Assembly: GCA_031372765.1 (NCBI GenBank)
Contig: JANMLW010000043.1
Location: 1 to 28,698 of the forward strand
Source: JADCCX01 sp031372765
Lineage (GTDB): Bacteria > Pseudomonadota > Alphaproteobacteria > Rhizobiales > Beijerinckiaceae
Reading direction: 5' to 3'
DNA: 28,698 nt
Within the stretch, counting starts at the first letter, position 1. Each line of letters opens with the position of its first letter. The notes below the pieces were generated by a model. It was not told the origin of the DNA. It saw nothing but the letters and a program-made list of their open reading frames with translations, and made no database searches. Positions 23,025 to 28,698 of the stretch are shown here, in pieces. A program made the translations under genes and the position numbers.

Positions 23025-23052
23025 AAGATCCCGATATCGTTACGGATCTTTT
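23025..23052 (+). terminator. Probable terminator after the DUF937-like gene
   Basis: AAGATCC (23025-23031) and GGATCTT (23044-23050) form a 7-bp stem with a 12-nt loop, followed by TT to give a TTTT run (23049-23052). It begins 7 bases after the stop codon. The stem is modest and the T-run short, so it may be leaky. It sits between convergent genes. Confidence 0.5.
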
Positions 23053-23063
23053 GGCTAGGACCC

Positions 23064-23702
23064 CTAGGCGCTTCTCGCTTCGAGCCTGTAAAACACCAGA
23101 ACCGCAATGGCGCCATAGATGACGTGGCCGACAAAGCTCATGAATGAGAGATCTCCCCCTTCGCCCAGAAGGTAGAAGGACAGGCCACCAAGGGGTGCCA
23201 TTATGCCCAGTGCATTCAGCCAAGTGAATGTACCCCACGAGATGGCATTGACCCACTGCGGGTTGCGGTTGATGAAACGGCTGGCAATGAGCAAGGTGAC
23301 GGCAACCCAGAAGGCAACTAGCCCAAGCGATAAGCCGTTGCGTGAAGCATAAATCGCCACTCCCGCCGTGAATGTCGCGAATACAATGGCATCAAGAACC
23401 GCGCTCCAGCGCGGCAAAATCTGCGATATGATGTAGAATGCTATCGGATATCCAAAAATACCAACGCCGTAGTGCAAGGCTTCACGCAGCCAGACGTTGA
23501 TCCCGAGACCAAGCTGGTGTTGAGCGATAGCATCAATAAGGCCAGCGGGCTCCAGCGGATAGCCCAGAACAGCCTTGGTAAGCACGCGGGCAAAAACCTC
23601 CCAGACGATAAGGCCCGCCAGCCCGCCTGCTGCCAGATGAGCAATGGTTTTGAGGGATGGAATGGGCAAGCCCGACGCGTGTGCAGTCTGTGATGGTGTC
23701 AT
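23064..23702 (-). CDS. Predicted six-helix inner-membrane protein of unknown function
   Basis: This is a 212-residue protein with no family I can name. The hydrophobic segments suggest about six membrane helices: near residues 20-42 (AHLAAGGLAGLIVWEVF), 75-95 (the YGVGIFGYPIAFYIIS region), 100-118, 122-142, 155-175 and 185-207. A conserved-looking polar stretch, AIAQHQLGLGINVWLREALHYG, lies between the first two and could be functional. Codon use looks like that of its neighbours, so it is probably a real, long-resident gene. It is convergent with the DUF937-like gene and divergent from the methylmalonyl-CoA mutase operon. The context gives no clear role. Confidence 0.7.
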   Translation of the reverse strand: MTPSQTAHASGLPIPSLKTIAHLAAGGLAGLIVWEVFARVLTKAVLGYPLEPAGLIDAIAQHQLGLGINVWLREALHYGVGIFGYPIAFYIISQILPRWSAVLDAIVFATFTAGVAIYASRNGLSLGLVAFWVAVTLLIASRFINRNPQWVNAISWGTFTWLNALGIMAPLGGLSFYLLGEGGDLSFMSFVGHVIYGAIAVLVFYRLEARSA

Positions 23703-23875
23703 TTTAGCCCCCCTTTAGCAATGATATCACGTGTTGTAACAAATTTTAACGAAAGATCACGTCACGGATTTGCACGCTGGATCACTGGTGCGTGAAGGAA
23801 GGGTGAGCATGATATCTCCCCTAATCCCTTCTGACACATGGAAATCCTCAGCTTTTCACGCTAAGACATGCTGCC

Positions 23876-25771
23876 ATGAGCGAACGAGAACCTGCCCAAG
23901 AACCTTGCCAAGAGCCTTGCAACACCATGCCTATTGCCAATCTTTTTCCTGTTCCCTCCGAGCAGGACTGGCTGAACAAAGTTGAGGCTGTTCTCAAGGG
24001 AGCCACATTCGAGAAGAAACTTGTCAACCACACCCATGACGGGCTGCGGATTGCGCCACTCTATGCGCGCAAAAGTGAGGCACCACTGGTGGCCGGTGCC
24101 AATGCTGGTAAGCCCTGGCTGGTTTCTGCACGGATGGAGCATCCCGTTGCGGAGGAAGCTGCTGCACTGGCTTGCGAAGACCTGGAGGGCGGGGCGGATG
24201 CTCTGGCGCTGGTGTTTGCCAGTGGGCCTTCAGCGCGTGGTTACGGTATCCGTTGCAACACGATGGCTGATCTTGATGCTGCACTCTCCGGTGTGCATCT
24301 TGATATGGTGGATATCCGTCTCGACCCCGCTCCGGCAGGGCGGATGCATGCGCTGTCGATGGCGGCACTTGTGGAGAAGCGCAAACTGAACCCTGCGCAG
24401 ATGCGTCTTGATTTTGGCATGGATCCGTTATCATCGCTGCTTCTGCACGGCACGGTGCCATGGGATTGGCCGTCGATGGCCGACCAGCTTGGTGAAACTG
24501 TCAGAGCGCTCAGGCAGAGGGGATTCAAGGGGCCCTTCCTGACGGTGGATCTCAGGCCCTGTCACGAGGCCGGTGCCAGCGAGGGGCAGGAACTCGCTGC
24601 GGGTCTTGCACAGGCCGTGCTCTATCTTCGCGCACTCGAAGCCAATGGCCTGACGCTTGATGCAGCGCGACGCGCAATTTCTTTCATCGTGCCGCTTGAT
24701 GCCGACCAGTTCATGGGAATGGCAAAGCTGCGCGCCTTGCGCAATCTCTGGGCAAAGGTCGAAACCGCATGCGGCCTGACAGCTGAGTCTTTACGCATTA
24801 ATGCCGAAACATCCTGGCGCATGATGACGCGGCGCGATCCATACGTGAACATCCTTCGGGCCTCAGTTGCCACCTTTGCGGCGGCCGTTGGCGGTGCCGA
24901 CAGCATAACCGTGCTGCCTTTTACGCAAAGCCTGGGATTGCCGGACGACGGGGCACGGCGATTGGCACGCAACACCTCACTTGTCATGATGGAGGAAAGC
25001 AACCTCTGGCGCGTTGTCGATCCTGCTGCCGGTGCCGGCGGGTACGAGGCTTTGACCCAAGCGCTGTGTGAGAAGAGCTGGGCGCTGTTTAAGGAGATTG
25101 AAGCTGAGGGCGGCATCGTTGCAAGTCTCCTTGCTGGAAAACTGCAAGCGCGCATTGCCAAGACACGCTCAGCACGCATGCGAGCGGCTGCCAGCCGCAA
25201 GCAACCGCTCACCGGAACCTCCGAATTTGCGAACCTGTCCGAGGTTGCACCAAGGGTGCTTGATGTAGTCCTGTCAACTCATGAGGCATCTAAAGCCCGC
25301 ATTGAAATTGCAGCGCCAATTGCAGAAGGCCTGCGGATTGAGCCACTGCTTTCAAGCCGCCTGTCAGAGCCGTTCGAGGCCCTGCGAGACCGCGCCGATG
25401 CCGTGCTGGAAAAAACAGGCCAGCGTCCGCAAGTGACGTTACTGACTATCGGCGAACTGACAGATCACGCCGCAAGACTAGCGTTAGTGCGGAATTTCTT
25501 CGAAATCGGCGGGTTTGATGTGGTGGTTTCTCAAAAGCTCCCAAACACCACAACGCTTGTCTGTCTGATCGGCTCAGACGCAGCCTATGCCGAAGAAGGG
25601 TCAGATCATGCCGCGCAGTGCTGTGCTGCGGGCAATACAGTCTGGCTGGCTGGAAGACCGGCTGAACTTGAATCAGCGCTACAACAGGCGGGCGTTTCAC
25701 GGTTTGTTTATGCGGGTTGCGATGTGGTTGAGGCGCTGACAGCTGCTCATATTCAGATTGCAGAAAGATAG
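23876..25771 (+). CDS. Methylmalonyl-CoA mutase small (beta) subunit
   Basis: This is the non-catalytic partner of adenosylcobalamin-dependent methylmalonyl-CoA mutase, which interconverts methylmalonyl-CoA and succinyl-CoA in propionate and branched-chain metabolism. The 631-residue length fits the McmA1/MutA subunit. It has a degenerate TIM-barrel domain (residues ~20-420) and a C-terminal flavodoxin-like B12-type domain from about 505 (VTLLTIGELTDHAARL). The cobalamin DxHxxG motif is absent, as expected for this subunit. The start at 23876 adds a short Glu-Pro-rich leader (EPAQEPCQEPC); ATG 23927 (MPIANLFPVPSEQDW) is an alternative and matches the family N-terminus. Its catalytic partner is not directly next: three small ORFs intervene. 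Confidence 0.92.
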   Translation: MSEREPAQEPCQEPCNTMPIANLFPVPSEQDWLNKVEAVLKGATFEKKLVNHTHDGLRIAPLYARKSEAPLVAGANAGKPWLVSARMEHPVAEEAAALACEDLEGGADALALVFASGPSARGYGIRCNTMADLDAALSGVHLDMVDIRLDPAPAGRMHALSMAALVEKRKLNPAQMRLDFGMDPLSSLLLHGTVPWDWPSMADQLGETVRALRQRGFKGPFLTVDLRPCHEAGASEGQELAAGLAQAVLYLRALEANGLTLDAARRAISFIVPLDADQFMGMAKLRALRNLWAKVETACGLTAESLRINAETSWRMMTRRDPYVNILRASVATFAAAVGGADSITVLPFTQSLGLPDDGARRLARNTSLVMMEESNLWRVVDPAAGAGGYEALTQALCEKSWALFKEIEAEGGIVASLLAGKLQARIAKTRSARMRAAASRKQPLTGTSEFANLSEVAPRVLDVVLSTHEASKARIEIAAPIAEGLRIEPLLSSRLSEPFEALRDRADAVLEKTGQRPQVTLLTIGELTDHAARLALVRNFFEIGGFDVVVSQKLPNTTTLVCLIGSDAAYAEEGSDHAAQCCAAGNTVWLAGRPAELESALQQAGVSRFVYAGCDVVEALTAAHIQIAER

Positions 25772-25781
25772 CAATTTTGCT

Positions 25782-26138
25782 ATGAATTGGTCAGTTGAGA
25801 CATTTGGACCGCTTGTCGATGCAGAGATTGATGATCTGCCTGATGACATGCGTCTCAATCTGGGTCGGTTGCTGAGGGTCATAACAGCAACAGGTCTGCA
25901 AGGCTTGCCCGCAAAATCGGTCAAGCATCTGGAGGACAAGCTATGGGAATTGAGGATCACAGGAAGAGACGGGATTTCGCGGGTCATTTACGTGACAATG
26001 ACCGGCCGACGGATTCTTCTCCTGCGCGCCTTCATCAAGAAAACACAAAAAACACCGCCAAAGGAACTGGCGCTGGCGCGAAAGAGGTTGGAGAGTATCG
26101 ACCTCGCAAACTTCAGGAACTCGTCGACACATGGATGA
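25782..26138 (+). CDS. HigB-like toxin (RelE superfamily, Gp49/DUF891 type)
   Basis: This is a 118-residue putative mRNA interferase. It matches the phage-derived Gp49-like family: LWELRITGRDGISRVIYV at about 60-77, RRILLLRAFIKKTQKTP at about 82-98, then ELALARKRLE. These segments hold the basic and aromatic residues used in ribosome-dependent mRNA cleavage. The start at ATG 25782 is 10 bp after the mutase small-subunit stop; an in-frame TTG at 25758 would overlap that gene. The stop overlaps the antitoxin start as ATGA. The toxin-first order is typical of higBA. Cleavage activity is inferred from the family. Confidence 0.85.
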   Translation: MNWSVETFGPLVDAEIDDLPDDMRLNLGRLLRVITATGLQGLPAKSVKHLEDKLWELRITGRDGISRVIYVTMTGRRILLLRAFIKKTQKTPPKELALARKRLESIDLANFRNSSTHG

Positions 26139-26380
26139 AAGACCCCGCCTTTCGAGAGGCGTATGAGAACACAACCATCGAATTTCTTCTGATGCTGGAA
26201 GTGTCATCGGCCCGCGCCCGCTCTGGCCTGACACAGGCTGAGATCGCCAGGCGCATGGGCACCACGCAATCAGCTGTGGCACGGCTGGAGACGGAGCGCC
26301 TGCCGTCGCTGCGTACACTGAAGCGCTATGCAGAGGCGGTTGGCGCTAAGCTGGTGGTTAAGCTGGAAGCGAAGGGGTGA
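26135..26380 (+). CDS. HigA-like antitoxin (XRE-family helix-turn-helix)
   Basis: From ATG 26135 this is an 81-residue protein, MKDPAFREAYENTTIEFLLMLE, followed by a Cro/C1-type helix-turn-helix (LTQAEIARRMGTTQSAVARLE, about residues 34-54) and a dimerisation tail (LPSLRTLKRYAEAVGAKLVVKLE). It should neutralise the preceding toxin and repress the pair by binding its promoter DNA. The frame stays open far upstream inside the toxin gene, and RKLQELVDTW just before this start also resembles antitoxin N-termini. However, no start codon lies near it, so 26135 with ATGA coupling is the best choice. The stop overlaps the next ORF as GTGA. Confidence 0.85.
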   Translation: MKDPAFREAYENTTIEFLLMLEVSSARARSGLTQAEIARRMGTTQSAVARLETERLPSLRTLKRYAEAVGAKLVVKLEAKG

Positions 26381-26658
26381 GCGAGATTGTCAACCTCAAA
26401 CCAATTGGAAAAAATGAGAAACCCGAAACACGTTGGGTACTGCTCATCAAGGAAGTGCGCAGCAATAGCGGCTGCTCCATCAGTAAGGCCCAACATGATA
26501 TCCTTTCAAAACCGATCTGGAGACGCTGGGCTGTTTCGCGGGCGAACCGAAGCGCTCGTTGCGCAAAGGAAGCGCGATTATACATCCGCGATCTTGGTGA
26601 TGCGGCCTTCTTGACGAAAAACGGTGATCAGTTCGTAGTTCGGCAACTGAAATTGTAA
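26377..26658 (+). CDS. Small hypothetical protein, third ORF of the toxin-antitoxin insert
   Basis: This 93-residue ORF starts with GTG at 26377 inside the antitoxin stop (GTGA overlap), after the purine-rich GAAGCGAAGG. It ends 10 bp before the mutase large subunit. I do not recognise the protein. It is basic in the middle (RRWAVSRANRSARCAKEARLY) and ends LTKNGDQFVVRQLKL, with no signal peptide or membrane helix. Third codon positions are mixed, weaker than in the mutase genes but similar to the toxin pair. It could be a real third module component, a decayed gene or chance open frame. Overlap and spacing argue mildly for a real gene. Confidence 0.4.
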   Translation: MSEIVNLKPIGKNEKPETRWVLLIKEVRSNSGCSISKAQHDILSKPIWRRWAVSRANRSARCAKEARLYIRDLGDAAFLTKNGDQFVVRQLKL

Positions 26659-26668
26659 GGCACGAAAC

Positions 26669-28698
26669 ATGAGCACCATCCCTGATTTCACGACTGTCAG
26701 CTGGGACCGCTTCGGCACTACGTCTGCGCCCGACAATGCGCCATCAACCGTCTGGCTCACGCCTGAAGGCATCGCAGTCAAATCCGCTTACGGCCCCGCT
26801 GATATTGCTGGACTTGATTTCATCGATACCTGGCCGGGCATCGCGCCCTATGTTCGTGGCCCCTACCCGACGATGTATATCAACCAGCCCTGGACCATCC
26901 GGCAGTATGCCGGGTTTTCGACCGCCGAAGATTCAAACGCTTTCTACCGGCGTAATCTGGCAGCAGGCCAAAAGGGCCTGTCTGTCGCCTTCGATCTGGC
27001 AACGCACCGGGGCTATGATTCCGATCATCCCCGCGTGGCGGGTGATGTCGGCATGGCCGGTGTGGCGATCGACAGTATATTCGATATGCGAACCCTGTTT
27101 GACCGGATTCCGCTTGATCAGATGTCGGTCTCGATGACCATGAACGGGGCGGTGCTGCCCATTCTCGCGCTGTTCATCGTGGCGGCCGAAGAGCAGGGCG
27201 TGCCAGCGGCGAAGCTGTCCGGCACCATCCAGAACGATATCCTGAAGGAGTTCATGGTCCGCAACACCTATATCTATCCGCCGGAAGGATCGATGCGGAT
27301 CATTGCTGATATCTTTTCTTACACGGCAAAAGAGATGCCGAAATTCAACTCCATTTCGATCTCCGGCTATCACATGCAGGAGGCAGGTGCGACGCAGGAT
27401 CTGGAGCTGGCCTATACGCTGGCGGACGGCATGGAATATCTGCGGGCTGGCTTAGCAGCAGGCCTCGACGTCGATGCCTTTGCGCCGCGCCTGTCCTTCT
27501 TCTGGGCCATCGGCATGAACTTCTTCATGGAAGTGGCCAAGCTGCGTGCGGCCCGCCTGATCTGGGCCAGACTCGTACAGGACTTCAAGCCGAAAAATGA
27601 AAAGTCCCTGCCCTTGCGCACCCATTGCCAGACCTCCGGCTGGTCACTTACCGCGCAGGACGTGATGAACAACGCGGTGCGCACCATGGTCGAAGCCATG
27701 GCGGCAACGCAGGGCGGCACGCAATCGCTTCACACCAACAGTCTTGACGAGGCACTGGCTTTGCCAACGGATTTTTCGGCCCGCATCGCCCGCAATACCC
27801 AGTTGATGTTGCAGCAGGAAAGCGGCACATCCCGCATTATCGACCCTTGGGGCGGAAGCTATTATGTCGAGCGCCTGACGGCGGATCTGGCGGCCAAGGC
27901 CTGGAAGCATATACAGGAAGTAGAAGCGCTTGGCGGCATGGCCAAGGCCATCGAGGCGGGCATTCCCAAACTGCGCATCGAAGAGGCATCCGCCCAAAGG
28001 CAAGGTGCCATCGACAGCGGCCAGCAGGTTATCATCGGCGTCAACAAATACCAGCCGCTGAATGAGCCACCTATCCCTGTACTCAAGGTGGATAATGCCG
28101 CCGTGCGCGCGGCCCAGCTAGCCAAACTAGCGCAGTTGAAAGCCGAGCGTGACCCGCAAGCGGTGGCACAGGCACTGGAAGCCCTCACGTGTGCCGCGCA
28201 GCAGAAGAATGGCGGCATGGAGCATAATCTGTTGCGCCTCGCGGTCATCGCCGCCCGTGCCAAGGCGACGGTTGGTGAAATTTCGCAAGCCCTGGAAAAA
28301 ATCTGGGGTCGCCACAAGGCCGAGATCAAGGTGATCAAGGGCGTCTACGCCAAAGCCTTTGGTAACGACAATCCGGTGATTGAGCGGGTGCGTGACATGA
28401 CCCGCGCCTTCCGGGAAAACGATGCCCGCGCACCACGCATTCTGGTCGCCAAGATGGGGCAGGACGGCCATGACCGCGGCCAGAAGGTGATCTCATCCGC
28501 TTTTGCCGATCTTGGATTTGATGTCGAGATCGGGCATTTGTTCGCAACGCCTGAGGAAGCCGCAAAGGAAGCAGTCGAGAAAAACGTCCATGTCGTGGGT
28601 GTTTCATCGCTGGCCGCTGGACATCTGACACTGGTGCCGGAACTGCGTGATGCGCTGGCAAATCTTGGCCGTGCTGACGTGATGATCGTGGTGGGAGG
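26669..28698 (+). CDS. Methylmalonyl-CoA mutase large (catalytic alpha) subunit, 3' truncated by window
   Basis: This is the catalytic, adenosylcobalamin-binding subunit. The frame is open from ATG 26669 to the window end (about 676 residues; a full protein is about 715-720). The TIM-barrel domain carries the substrate-channel segment RGPYPTMYINQPWTIRQYAGFS, LSVAFDLATHRGYDSD, MTMNGAVLP, and QTSGWSLTAQDVMNN. The C-terminal domain begins near residue 585 with the base-off/His-on motif D599-G-H601-D-R-G604, where H601 ligates cobalt. AAGG lies just before the start. The missing C-terminus should contain the last two strands of the B12 domain. Often written mutB, mcmA2 or scpA. Confidence 0.96.
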   Translation, partial: MSTIPDFTTVSWDRFGTTSAPDNAPSTVWLTPEGIAVKSAYGPADIAGLDFIDTWPGIAPYVRGPYPTMYINQPWTIRQYAGFSTAEDSNAFYRRNLAAGQKGLSVAFDLATHRGYDSDHPRVAGDVGMAGVAIDSIFDMRTLFDRIPLDQMSVSMTMNGAVLPILALFIVAAEEQGVPAAKLSGTIQNDILKEFMVRNTYIYPPEGSMRIIADIFSYTAKEMPKFNSISISGYHMQEAGATQDLELAYTLADGMEYLRAGLAAGLDVDAFAPRLSFFWAIGMNFFMEVAKLRAARLIWARLVQDFKPKNEKSLPLRTHCQTSGWSLTAQDVMNNAVRTMVEAMAATQGGTQSLHTNSLDEALALPTDFSARIARNTQLMLQQESGTSRIIDPWGGSYYVERLTADLAAKAWKHIQEVEALGGMAKAIEAGIPKLRIEEASAQRQGAIDSGQQVIIGVNKYQPLNEPPIPVLKVDNAAVRAAQLAKLAQLKAERDPQAVAQALEALTCAAQQKNGGMEHNLLRLAVIAARAKATVGEISQALEKIWGRHKAEIKVIKGVYAKAFGNDNPVIERVRDMTRAFRENDARAPRILVAKMGQDGHDRGQKVISSAFADLGFDVEIGHLFATPEEAAKEAVEKNVHVVGVSSLAAGHLTLVPELRDALANLGRADVMIVVG

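Noticed and set aside
23055..23067. CTAGG-ACC-CCTAG palindrome near the end of the membrane-protein gene
   Set aside because: It is short, includes the stop codon of the minus-strand gene, and has a 3-base loop without a T-run. The AAGATCC/GGATCTT stem just before it is the better terminator.
26387..26614. A second frame (75 codons) overlapping the unknown ORF after the antitoxin
   Set aside because: It lacks a ribosome-binding site and coupling to its neighbours. The 26377 frame fits the spacing on both sides better.
1..28698. CRISPR arrays, tRNA or rRNA genes, insertion sequences, prophage or attachment sites
   Set aside because: I saw no regularly spaced repeats, no cloverleaf or rRNA-like stretch, no transposase and no integrase. 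The only mobile-type element is the toxin-antitoxin pair.

Overview
The window looks like chromosome of a chemotrophic sulfur-oxidising alphaproteobacterium. The ispH-thrB-rnhA order, the sox gene types, the APH-fold homoserine kinase and the McmA1/McmA2-type methylmalonyl-CoA mutase all fit that class. I cannot fix the genus, and no rRNA or tRNA is present to help. The first ~110 bases do not belong to the rest: they read as high-GC coding sequence on the opposite strand and look like a chimeric contig end.

Region 1 (1-2825, +): the tail of a TRAP substrate-binding protein, a strong intrinsic terminator, then the small and large TRAP permeases (2-oxoacid / mannitol-chloroaromatic type). Region 2 (2863-11284): a sulfur-oxidation island. 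soxA-soxX run leftward. soxY-soxZ-soxB-soxC-soxD, a monoheme fccA, fccB and a small class I cytochrome c run rightward. Together they encode a periplasmic thiosulfate/sulfide oxidation system: SoxYZ carries the sulfur, SoxAX loads it, SoxB releases sulfate, SoxCD oxidises the sulfane sulfur, FccAB oxidises sulfide, and the small cytochrome probably collects electrons. SoxAX is of the type II kind (one haem per subunit, long SoxX). SoxD is short, with one haem, and FccA also has one haem.

Region 3 (11313-16259): a GntR/FCD regulator and a DapA-family aldolase run leftward, divergent from a MalEFG-like ABC transporter that has a binding protein and two permeases but no ATPase here. This is probably a regulated uptake and cleavage locus for a sugar acid or similar compound. 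Region 4 (16256-18640, -): ispH, thrB and rnhA, a tight housekeeping operon. Region 5 (18870-23702): a Kef-type K+/H+ antiporter overlapping a MATE exporter, a DUF937-like protein with a calcium-binding-like loop, and a convergent six-helix membrane protein.

Region 6 (23876-28698, +): the small subunit of methylmalonyl-CoA mutase, a HigB/HigA-like toxin-antitoxin pair, a short unknown ORF, and the large mutase subunit, cut by the window end. The toxin-antitoxin pair and unknown ORF lie inside the mutase operon with almost no spacing. The items most worth a second look are this embedded module, the streamlined monoheme cytochrome set with the divergent soxAX/soxYZ layout and a candidate operator in its promoter, and the RNA hairpins between binding-protein and permease genes in both transporter operons.
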